From the NCBI RefSeq assembly GCF_000003605.2, contig NW_003119426.1, positions 537,960-601,959 of the forward strand: a stretch of 64,000 nucleotides of DNA, in the 5' to 3' direction. Each line of letters begins with the position of its first letter. Position 1 is the stretch's first letter. A program made the translations under genes and the position numbers. Under the pieces are notes generated by a model. That model made no database searches and was not told the DNA's origin. It saw nothing but the letters and a program-made list of their open reading frames with translations. This DNA is from Saccoglossus kowalevskii (Eukaryota > Hemichordata > Enteropneusta > Harrimaniidae). Shown here in pieces: positions 25,158 to 35,500 of this stretch.

Positions 25158-27052
25158 TATTAAACATGTGCAAATATAGCCAACTATTCATTTTGCTGGG
25201 CGTGGCGTGTTTGTTTTAAATAAAATATTTTCAACACTATATTGAATCAGAACCGCGGTGTTGATATGTTAACCAGACTCCGTAATCGACGAAAGATTAT
25301 ACGCTAAGTATCGTTAAATGTACCCAACAACTAAGGGACGAACGTTTGGATAAATTATAAAACTTAAAATCAATGCGTTTTGTATTTACGAATGAATAAT
25401 ATCCATACAAAAACAAAAGCAGATTCTCGATGTGGGGGGGCGCTCTTATTTACTGGCTTCAAGCGTACTATACTTGTCCATGGAAACCCGTTGAAAAACA
25501 TTGCACGATGAGGGCGCTGTATTTTTCACCGTATAAATGACTGTCTACAAACTACCACATCCATTTAATGTCCATCCACTTTAAATATTATTTTTTTCTT
25601 TATATATGTATAACCGATGTCTTTGTGTAGTGTTACGAGTATGTGTATGGACTATTACGAAATACTTGGTAGGTGAAGCGATGCTATTTGTTCAGTCTCA
25701 CATATTTGTTTCAAATGAAAGAACCCAGCTGGGGCAATAACCTGTATGTCAAGCTCCTGGCAGTGCGTTATTAGGCATTGTATTTAAAAATAAATTGCCC
25801 GTCCCAAATACGGGATAATTCATCGCAATGCAATGAATGTTGATAGTTAGACTCATATTAGGACGAGGCATTGCATCAGACACGATAATTTCTTTTAAAA
25901 AAAGTATCATGAAGATATCAATTGCTTTTGTTTTCTGTTGAAAAGTGAAGAAACAGCGTTTTTTTTTGTTTTGTTTTTTTTGTTTTTGTTTTTTTTATCT
26001 AAAACAGTTTCATCTCAAGTATCGACAGAATCGCTTCACACTATCCAGCCAAATTGTTTTAGGGGAGAAAACAAGCATTTGTACTTACAGTGTAGGCTTT
26101 ATATGCCCTGGGGTCAGGCCACTCGTCTCTGCATTTGTACGTATGCGGTTTGCTCAGTGGTGTTAGTTTCGTGAAGACGACTGTCGGTATAAAGAGAATA
26201 AATCCCGTCAACCAGACAGCGCCTATTAACTTGTAGGCGTGGGCTTTTGTCTGCCAACCGCGGGAGGTGAGAGGTCGACATATTGCGAAGTATCTTTCCA
26301 TGGATAGCGATACCATAGTCCACACCGAAACAAAAACAGCGACCACTGAAAAATACAAAAACATACTATGTGACCACAGCATTGAAAAAAAAAGAAAATG
26401 TGTCGCAATACCTGTTATGGACGCATTGTTCTTGAACACGTACGTATTTTCAAATTTCTTATCAGATCGAGAAGATGGAACAATATGTGTTGCCGTTATA
26501 TTTGGAAAATTGCAAATACTAAATTGTTATTTCCTGTCATAGAAAGACAATAATATAAATACCTTGTATGTAGGGGAGTATACGGCAGAATCCCTCTCCG
26601 AAGATAAAGTTTTGAAGGATTGCCCCGACAATGGTAATGGGCATGCAAAACAACGCGAAAATCAAATCGCTGACAGAGAGACTCAGCAAGAATATATTAG
26701 TAACAGTTCGCATTCGTTTGTTCTGAGCCAAGGTCACGATAACTAAGATATTCCCCACGACAGCCAAGAGGAAAATAACAGAGTACAACACCAGCGAAAG
26801 CCTGACATCCATGGCAGGAGGCGGTGCTCTGGAACCATAGTGATGGTCGACGTCCACATCCACGTCCGTTCCGTTGGTACAAGTGTCATTATGTAAAGTT
26901 AGATTGCACATTTGAATCAAGCTTTTGGTTACATTTAACGTTGTCCCGTTATCACACATATTTAATAAAGCGTTCTCGCATAAATCCCGTAAATCGGCGG
27001 CGAATCCCGGGGTAGATGTTCCAGTCGCGTTCTCCATAGTTTCACTATACAT
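22684..27052 (-). CDS. CCK/sulfakinin-type neuropeptide GPCR, four coding exons
   Basis: Spliced gene: join of 27052-26563, 26345-26089, 25115-24998 and 23150-22684. It encodes 443 residues, or 438 if the second in-frame Met is used. Introns have GT/AG ends and phases 1, 0 and 1, and the reading frame closes across all junctions. Class-A GPCR landmarks seen: N101 in TM1 (GNILV), D129 in TM2, Cys156 at the top of TM3 and Cys235 in extracellular loop 2 (expected disulfide), ERY at 180-182, CWMP at 338-341 in TM6, NPITY at 379-383 in TM7, and a Cys400-Cys401 pair after helix 8 (likely palmitoylation). The extracellular N-terminus has six N-glycosylation sequons (N8, N35, N40, N50, N55, N60). Family evidence: RGWQTKAHAYK after TM3, a Cys-Arg-Asp-Glu-Trp-Pro loop 2 as in sulfakinin receptors, and SSCVNPITYCFMNKKFR in TM7, very close to CCK receptors. 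Expected role: peptide-activated plasma-membrane receptor. Length is normal for the family. The exact ligand is inferred. Confidence 0.9.
23540..23600 (-). repeat. possible tRNA-derived SINE fragment
   Basis: On the minus strand, GGGGTTCGAGGCC (box B-like, about 23560-23548) follows a box A-like TGCGAATGATTGAACG (about 23595-23580). The spacing is shorter than in tRNAs, so this is weak. It lies in GPCR intron 3. Confidence 0.3.
24661..24690. repeat. 30-bp perfect hairpin in GPCR intron 3
   Basis: TCAGACAACTAATA and its exact reverse complement are separated by TT. It can form a 14-bp stem or cruciform. No function is shown. Confidence 0.8.
24998..25115 (-). CDS. GPCR coding exon 3 (TM5)
   Basis: This short exon is recovered from the splice sites and reading frame. 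The acceptor is CGCTTTAG, preceded on the minus strand by a (TC)n tract. Translation in phase 0 gives a TM5 helix (about residues 251-275) ending in VELWRG, like the CCK-receptor TM5 to loop 3 boundary. Three in-frame phase-1 donors are possible: after 25031 (GTATGC), after 25004 (GTAACG) or after 24998 (GTAAGA). The longest is chosen here for its GTAAGA donor. The shortest would remove 11 residues from intracellular loop 3. Confidence 0.8.
25127..25150. repeat. (GA)12 microsatellite at the exon 3 acceptor
   Basis: On the minus strand this is (TC)12, ending about 10 bases before the acceptor AG of exon 3. It therefore forms most of the polypyrimidine tract. Confidence 0.95.
26089..26345 (-). 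CDS. GPCR coding exon 2 (TM3 to extracellular loop 2)
   Basis: The acceptor is TTTTTCAG just before 26345, and the donor GTAAGT starts at 26088. It encodes the last two bases of codon 164 through Thr249: the rest of TM3, the ERY motif, the second intracellular loop, TM4 (about 199-221) and most of extracellular loop 2 with Cys235. Joined to exon 1, the spacing from the TM3 Cys to the ERY motif equals that of vertebrate CCK receptors, which supports both splice sites. Confidence 0.9.
26563..27052 (-). CDS. GPCR coding exon 1 (N-terminus to top of TM3)
   Basis: It encodes residues 1-163 plus the first base of codon 164. It holds the glycosylated, Cys-containing N-terminus (Cys25, 33, 49, 58), an Asp/Val run at 63-69, TM1 (about 84-106), TM2 (about 118-142) and the start of TM3. 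It ends CAAG before the donor GTATTT at 26562. An in-frame TAG lies at 27070-27068, so the coding sequence starts here. Met1 (27052) has a weak context (T at -3, T at +4). Met6 (27037) has A at -3 and G at +4 and is the more likely initiator. Confidence 0.9.
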
Positions 27053-27118
27053 TAATAATGATATCTCCTAAAATCAGGCATTTACGAGTTGTCCAATCAC
27101 TTGATCCAGAAGTTTTTG
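27053..27118 (-). other. 5'-UTR part of GPCR exon with upstream splice acceptor
   Basis: On the minus strand, TTTTTTCTTCCTAC followed by AG at 27120-27119 is a near-ideal polypyrimidine tract and acceptor, with no coding frame behind it. It implies at least one non-coding exon further upstream. The 66 bases to the ATG carry an in-frame stop (27070-27068). Confidence 0.65.
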
Positions 27119-27596
27119 CTGTAGGAAGAAAAAATATGTGTAAATTATCAATATATCTGCTACTATGCTACCGCAATTTTGTCGGATAGAAAGTGGAATG
27201 CCAAAAAGTACGACGATAATCGTTTTAGAAGCTCACTCGCTCGGCAGTACCACCGGTGTCAACGCTCAAGTCAATGGCGAATAGTTCCCTCTTTCAACTT
27301 TGCCACCCTGGAAACAAATTATTCAACATTTGTTCACACGTCTGACAACTCGAATAAAACTTGAATGCGACACCGAGCTCCAATTGCGCGGAAAAACGAA
27401 TCGCCCCCGGGATAATTTTTTTTTTTTATGAGAACAGGACAAGGTTCAATCCGCCTGTGTATAGCATGGAAGTCAACTGTTGATGCCACCCGTCTTCCGT
27501 TATCGTAAAACTGTCGTAATTTTTCCCAAGTATTATGACGTACTGAGATAAACACAGTCGCAAATGTTTAGATTTGCTGTAAAAAGTAAGTGTTAC

Positions 27597-27663
27597 CCTG
27601 ACCCCCCTGTCAACGATGAGCCAGGGCGGCATGCATGCATTCTGCTTCGCATCTACAAACAAC
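27597..27663 (-). other. possible non-coding first exon of the GPCR
   Basis: This is inference. A TATATA element sits at 27691-27696 (minus), and about 30 bases downstream would be a start site near 27663. A GTAACA donor follows CAGG at 27597-27596. Splicing to the acceptor at 27119 would give an intron of about 480 bp. No expression evidence is available, and the TATA-like sequence could equally serve the plus strand. Confidence 0.25.
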
Positions 27664-27690
27664 TAGAGCAATGTGTAGAGACAACCCACC

Positions 27691-27696
27691 TATATA
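27691..27696 (-). promoter_or_regulatory. candidate TATA box upstream of the GPCR
   Basis: CTTATATAGG on the minus strand, in a locally more GC-rich, CpG-containing patch (27595-27840) about 640 bp upstream of the start codon. Two TGACGTCG CRE-like sites lie further upstream (about 27901-27926). Position and motif fit a promoter, but AT-rich DNA gives many TATA-like words. Confidence 0.3.
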
Positions 27697-27699
27697 AGA

Positions 27700-30600
27700 A
27701 GCCTGAGAGAACTGAAACGACCAACGCTACAACTGTATTCCGATGTAATCGCATCAAGGCGCTCTCCGTCAGTTTGCAAATTCCGCCGCGATTATCAGAT
27801 GCTGGGCTCGACTGAATGTCTGTGCGGGTGGACACGGCAGTGGCGTATTAAAGCATTAGAAAGTAATTATAGAACTCCCGCACACTGATCACGTGAAAGC
27901 GTGACGTCGCATCTGATGACGTCGAGTTCCGTATCTTATGCATAAACAACACACCGAGGATGGGAACCGAATTATATTGATCACCGTCTATAATACATTG
28001 AAGCGGAAGATATAGCCATTGAGCCTCTTCCGACAATATCGCCATTATGCCACTTTATAAGGAATTTGTATTACGTGACGTGGGACGAATATGAGGGGAA
28101 AAATTAAACCAACGACAGAAGGATTTCACAGTTAATGTTTTTTTACGGAATAATAAGTCCGATTGCTAGATTGCAGCAAGGGCGAAAATAATACCGGTAT
28201 TTGTTTTGGTGTGTGAGGGGGGGGGGGTAGTGTGTGGAAAAAGTAGGTTGATACGATACGATACATTGTGGATTAGCTGGTTTCATTCACCATCATTTCT
28301 AAGATTGTCATTATTTAATTAATGGTGAAAAAAGTACTGGTCAATAAGACCACAAACTGTTGGTCGTCATTCATTTCTGCGAGGTCAAGTGTATGGAATA
28401 GACATTTAGGCGCTGCGTCATCATGTATTGTCGTATTTCTGTATCTGTCTGTTCCCGTTGATAAAGCCGTGTTTGAGACATCATTTCGGGGTGTCTTCTT
28501 TATTCGGTCATGATTGTTGTATCACATCCTGTGGCATATTTTGTAATTTCATATTCTGTTCATCAGTCACTACAACAAATTCTGAACACAACCAAATACA
28601 TATGGAATACCAAATATATATGGAATACCATTCAATGTCTAATTGTGCTGTCGCGCTGTCCATGTACAGTAACATAATCCGATGAGCAGATTCGAAAATC
28701 CTGATTGTTTGGGGTTTGTTGTCACAATATACTGAGGCAGGCTGTTGTAGCGGTACATTCCCAGCCTTGGTATATATAACCGCATCTGAGTTAAACTTAT
28801 TAAATACGCGATAGCTCGCCTCCGCCTCACACTGCGGCGCTCGGTAATTACTTGTACATGGGCGTGTCACGTGCTCTTTATAAGGTCAATTTAGTTGCTT
28901 AATTAAACGATGTATGTTGTCATGTATAATCTAGACGTCTAACCGTGATCCCTCTCTCACACGCGACACGGCAGCCTTTCCGTTAAAATGATGTGCAATT
29001 TGCCAAATAAGCACCACATTTAATCTAATTCAAAGTGTTTACCCTGATTCGTATTGTATGAAAATGTTCTTTTTTCGCTTTGTGAGTAAATATAATTGAG
29101 TGAATATCAACGCGATTAATTCATCACAATACAAAGAACGCCCCGTGGGATACTGCCGTTTTTACCTCATTGAAGTGTTTTCGATATGGGTCCCATCCGA
29201 CGTATAAAACGCGTGTAAAATACACTATTTGCACAAAATTAGAACTAGCGCGGACGTAGCGATTTTACTCAACCTTTGTATTATACGAAACGATGTCCAA
29301 AGATTTAGGAAAAATACACCGCTCCACTTAAAAAATAATAAATCCAGGCAGACAACATTATCGCTCAAGCCCGTTCATAACTCTAAACGTTAAACGTAAC
29401 TGCGTCGCTGATGTGCGGAATTATGACAGGAGTAATTGTAATATATACTGGACGGTATAATTTCGTGATGAAATGTCAAATTTAATAAAACGAAATCGCC
29501 GTGTATGCTTAGACGGTGTTCTGTAGACGACGTATTAACCATAATAGGCTATATTGTATTATTTGTGTCGGTTTTATAGCTCATGAAATTTTACGACATT
29601 AAAATGGATCCGAAACTCTGACTTATCCTTGTAATAAAACCTTCTTCGAATCACATATGTACTAGTATATCACACCATAATTTAAGATGCGCAGTTAGTG
29701 GCATATTACAACTGAACAACGTAATGGTCGGTATAAAAGAACGCACGAATATCCCAGTAATGCAAACTCTCCAATTACTTCCACGTAGAACATTTTTACA
29801 TACTGATGAACCATAGATTATGATCTTGAAATGCAAACATACATGCACGAATTACTCCAGAGCTTCTATGCTTAGCTCACCACATCGATTTTTATACATC
29901 GCGAGAGGGGATCTTTCTTTGATGAACGTTTTTTTTTTGTTTTTTTTTATACCGAGGGACCAATAGCAAACGATAGCTTACAGGAGGGGGATTTACAAGA
30001 GGTATACATATGCGTTGAATATACTACCATTCCTGATAGTAAAAAAACACATTTAATTTTGAAAAGTAAATATATTGCGTTTAACGGTTTTACCAAACCA
30101 GAAAGGTTGATATATACTACTATAATAACAGCGGAGTGGTTACAATCACAAAGGTTTCTTTCAATTAGTATATGTATTGTATTCACGATATAATAGTCGT
30201 ATGATGTCAGTATCTGATTTAACGTCTTATAGTTTTGCTGAAAAAAATGAAACACGAGACATACGGTTACCGGTTTGGATTCCATTATACGTATAACGTC
30301 CGCAGTTAAGACTCTCAAATATCCCTACTAAGTTTGACACGTTTCTATGAGATATCTAAGAACTGTTTATTATTCTTAATACTTCGCTATAGCATGTAAC
30401 AGAAAGACATCAGCGTAAAGCGAATCGGGGTAATAAGTGATTGTAAGTCTGTCACGATAGTTACTGTTAAACATTGCGGATTTGTTATTCGTCTCGATTT
30501 ACTTTAAATGCGCCATTGAACCCCGTAAATGTGATTCATCGTGTCATTTTGCGCGTCAGAAGCCCAAACCACAATACCATATAGATTGGGTACTTATCTG

Positions 30601-32350
30601 ACGCTAACGAATCTGATCACCACAAGTCAATTTCCTGGATATCACTGCAAAGTCAATGGCATAAATTGATAAACACGGGATCGCCTCTACGCACGGAAGT
30701 ACATCCAAAACGAACCGCAGTCGATTCTAACCGGAAACTCCGATAAACGGCGACATCTGCGTCTACCGCAATAATTGTGGCTGATTGAAACGCCGATGGT
30801 GGATGTTTTCTTATGCATAAATGCGTTTGTAACTCGGCGGTTTGGACGATCAATATGTATTCTTATTATAGTAGGGCGTTTTTTTTATATTTAACCTTAA
30901 TCTCCCTAAATAGACGACTTGTACGTTTTAGTATCACGTGTTGTTTGTGTTCAAATACGTCGTACATACTGCTATCCCGTTCGATACTAGTCGTGCAAAA
31001 AAAATCCTTTGAAAATCTATCTATAAAACTGTGTGACGATTGAATATTTAATTTGAAACACTGTAAAATCCTGGAAAAGTTGCATTTGCTTGACTCGTTT
31101 GAGTGTGTGAACTTGACGGTGACAGTGATCACCATTCATCAAGTTTTAACGAACCTAAACACGAAGTTTATGATATTTTAGGATCGTATATAATCCGACC
31201 TATGGATTGAAATGAGATCTGCTACAAATCCCGCTATGTATTAAACTTATTATATATTTTTTTAGTATTCATCAGTGTTGTGGGAATTTGAGAATAGTTG
31301 AAATATACACACACGAGCTATTCCATGAACCTTGATAGATGCAACAAACCGTAGACAATTACTCCAAATTGTAGCTATTTTCTGATTTGTAACAATAAAA
31401 ACATAACTGATTAGAAACAAATTGTTGATAAGTACGCCCTCAAACCATCCCTAATCGCCATGTTTCTATACTGGCTAAAAGCGAATATAACTCCAGATGG
31501 GGTTTAACATCTCCAATTCTTATTACATATCTCTTGATTCACACACTTTTGATTCTCCTCCCGTTATCGAATAAAATGTGTAAAGCAGAACGAATCGACG
31601 TGTCTATTCTCGCGTCTTGCGATGCGAAGAAGTAAATGCTTCTCTGATCATATCTACGCTCATTACGGTAAAACCTAAACAGTTTAGTTGATAAGAGGAA
31701 GACAAGCATTTGCGTTTTCAGATAACCGTCAGTATGACGTCATCAGTGAAGTGTCCGCATGTTCAATGTAACACGTGGTAAATACGTACTCTCAGATGAA
31801 TATATAACTTATTATTTTTTTTCAAATGTTTTATACATAGGCGTATTTTTTTTTTTATTCGCAAACAAATCATTCGAATGAATCCTAAAAGCTAATATAT
31901 GGCGCCATTGACGCAAAACGATTGGATATGACGCAAACATTGATATCATGATCTCGACAAACATATTACTATAGTAAAGGAATACGTAATTTATTAAAAT
32001 AAAAATCACATTTAATAAACAAAATATGTGCATAAACGAAGAAAATCGGCGGCCACGCCATGTGTGTGCCTCAATTCACTTATACAGTTACGTACAATCC
32101 AGAGCATACAATTTTATTTTTCTTGAAGACCGACCTTTCCAGAAATCAACAAAAGGATTGGACTTGATGTTGGGGAGGGGGGTCCACTTTGATTCAGGAT
32201 CCTTACAAAATCGGTCCTTTAAGAGGGCACACTGTACTGCAGGGAATATTTGAAACAGAATTTCGAGAATAGATAGTACAATGATACTACAGCAGATGCT
32301 AAACATTTGTGTAAATGTTCACTATGATTGTTATAGTGTTCATTCTATCT
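27700..32350. other. GPCR upstream region and intergenic DNA
   Basis: No supported gene. 27840-27930 holds two TGACGTCG sites. TATAAA-like words on the minus strand lie near 28048-28054 and 28868-28876. A G run (28207-28217) is present. Near 32100-32230 a minus-strand frame reads like a decayed coding repeat (CKDPESKWTPLPNIKSNPF) but is unassigned. Confidence 0.5.
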
Positions 32351-32571
32351 NNNNNNNNNNNNNNNNNNNNNNNNNNNNNNNNNNNNNNNNNNNNNNNNNN
32401 NNNNNNNNNNNNNNNNNNNNNNNNNNNNNNNNNNNNNNNNNNNNNNNNNNNNNNNNNNNNNNNNNNNNNNNNNNNNNNNNNNNNNNNNNNNNNNNNNNNN
32501 NNNNNNNNNNNNNNNNNNNNNNNNNNNNNNNNNNNNNNNNNNNNNNNNNNNNNNNNNNNNNNNNNNNNNNN
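32351..32571. other. assembly gap (221 N)
   Basis: Run of N; nothing can be said about its content. Confidence 1.
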
Positions 32572-35500
32572 CGTACTAGTATTACGCTGATACATACTGA
32601 GATCAGTTACCGAGTGATATCCAGGTGGCAATATATGTGAATGTTATACGCTAGCAAGTTTACCGATAGCATTTTGATTGTAAAATCAGGTTGTTTTTTA
32701 TCTCGAAGCTGTCGCAATATGTACATAAGGGTGTATACTTAAAACAGATATGTAAAATATGTTCTTTTGTATTCTATACAATCAACGGAATAGCGACTGG
32801 AGGTCAAAAGTCAAAGTGCATGCATGAACCAATGGTATCACAGGAGACGAATGCAAGGTGGAGATAGTGCACGCATTCCACATGATGATATCTCATGTAA
32901 TTACAAGTATAAGCGGGATCAGATTAATTACTTTGACGTTTTGTATTATCTGAAAATGTGGGTATTGTGTAATCGTACTGCTTGAGGAGCTTGCCTGGAG
33001 TAGGAATACAAGTAAACGAGTGCATATTTAGGTGAAACGACGACTGGAAATCAAATGATAGAATCGCAGAACCAATAAGTATATGCTCACCCGGAAAAGC
33101 ACTGCGACACGTTAAAGATAAGCCGATGTGAAATCCAGCCGTACGACATGAATCCCTCAAAGTTTGCTCATAAACCTCCCCCCACAACTCTTTACAATGT
33201 ACAACCCCTCTGACCCGAAGACGAGTTGCTATGCAGTTTGATGAAATAAACAAGGTGCCATCCTCGGTGTATTTTATTTAACCCACTAACGTACAGATAG
33301 GATTTACCTCATAACATTCAACTCCATAAATGCATAGATCTATGTAACACATTATTCGCGGTAATCAATCTATTCGGGACGTCATTGCACTTTAAATGAC
33401 GTCACCAAATCCCAAGAATGGCAAAGGATTATATAAATTGTGTTTAAATCATGGCCGGTTCAATCATGCATTTAATTAATTAACCAATCAATCAATTATC
33501 GTTAATCGGAAAACAGAACATGATTATGGATTTATTATTACCCGTTGATTTGTTGTAATGTACTAATGGCATAAAGATAAAGAAATTCTCATTCATGTTC
33601 AGACACACTGAATGTCATCTTTCTGTCACGTTACGTCCCTCGTGTAGTATCCCTACGTAAAACACGTCACCGCCAAGTAACGGGAAAACACTACTGATCC
33701 TGTACGTGTTTTCGAAGCGATCTCATTCTAATATAAGTTGTGAAAGAGATATTCTAAGGGGATTCCAATGTGCTGACTTCCATCTCATTCATGTATTGAC
33801 TAATGTCTGTTGGTCATATACGTGAAATTACTTTTCAGCAAAACAGCTGGTGCCTAAAAGTTTTATAAATGTCGACTTAACCACATAGCTTGTATGCGCA
33901 TTTCAGAAGTTTAAAGTAGCATGGTGATCAACGCTTGTACTCATAATTTTAGCATTTTAATACGCTTGCAAATGCAAGTTTAAACACTACGTATTCCCCT
34001 GTACTCATGTGATATATCTCCATTTTACGGCAATAATATTCCTGTGAGATATGATGAGTATACGTAGTTATGCGATATATAAACTGCAATCTTCTTGTTA
34101 AACGTTTGGATTGGAAATCGATTTATGTAATATGGTTTTGTGTTTTGGCGTCCCCGAATGAAGGTATAAATGATACTGTTAATATCGGAGGTTGGGTACA
34201 CCAGCTGCCGGTGTGTGTCGAACAGTTAAACAGAGTTAGTCGAATTTGTTTAAGATACGTTTGAGTGTGACATTGAACTTTATTTAACCAGTCAAAAAGG
34301 TTGAGGAAATATGACTTTGGTGTTAATACCGTGGGGTCACTTTTATTTAGATGTATGCATGATGTATTTAAGGTTATTCAAGTTGTTTCTAATGAACTTG
34401 GTTCATCGGAATTTGGTGATCATGTGACCCCACAGATTTTGAAACGTGAATATTCATGACTGAGTTTGTGTCCGTTCTGACGGAGCCAGTGGGGAATACA
34501 TGTGTGTACTCTGTTGTGTGTGCAGCCGACAACATACATTAAACTCCCCTAACACTTGGACGGACACGTCAATAATTATGCCACCCATACATCATTTTCA
34601 ATACACAGTACGCTAAGTAAAATAGTGAATTCCGATAGAAATGTCTATAACTCATATATTCTCGAAATCAATACCCCATTTTTTTCAATGCGGTATGTAT
34701 AACTGCATTCCATCCTCTACACATTACCCTATCAAAACATAATGTCAGGTGTGTTTGCTGTTCCACCGCTCTCAGATATCCTGCATTTCAATGCCAGTCA
34801 GCTATAACTCTGAATAATAACACTAGGGTAATTCTATATTTCTTTTCAGTGTTTCAGTTTGTATAATAATTTGAAATTCATGATTAGTTTCTTTTTACGG
34901 AGAAACGTGTTTTCTACAACACGACACAAGGTAACGCTATTGTGTGGAATTAGACAGAGTGGCGCTGTTACGACCATGAACTCGCAGATCGAATAGATCA
35001 AATCACTGTTCATTCATACAAACCTTGATGAGAGGGTGAGATTTGACGAAAGGATATCTTAAAAGATTCCACTGTGTCACTAATTAGCCACAGAACAGGT
35101 GCCCACTTTGAATATATGAGATACAAGTACACACATACACGAATATTACCTTTGCCATGATTGGAGGAGAGACATATTGCAAAGGATAGTTGACTGATAT
35201 ATATATAATGTGTCACTAATTGACCATTTTACACTTTCGAATCTGTTTTTGTCCACATGAAGAACATTCAGGAAATCTCCATTTCCACTTAAGCCACCTA
35301 CATTTGTATTGTATATACGAAATACAGGCTTCATTAGCGGCGAACACATTGGGGTGTTTATTAATGGTTAATCTGAAATTCGCACATCAGGTTGTTTCTG
35401 TTCGTCGCGTTAAATGTCAAGATGTGAAACCTAAATGAACTTGAGGTGAAACTTGTGTTTATGGGCATTTGACGTACCTTATTGTATGCTATTAAGCTTA

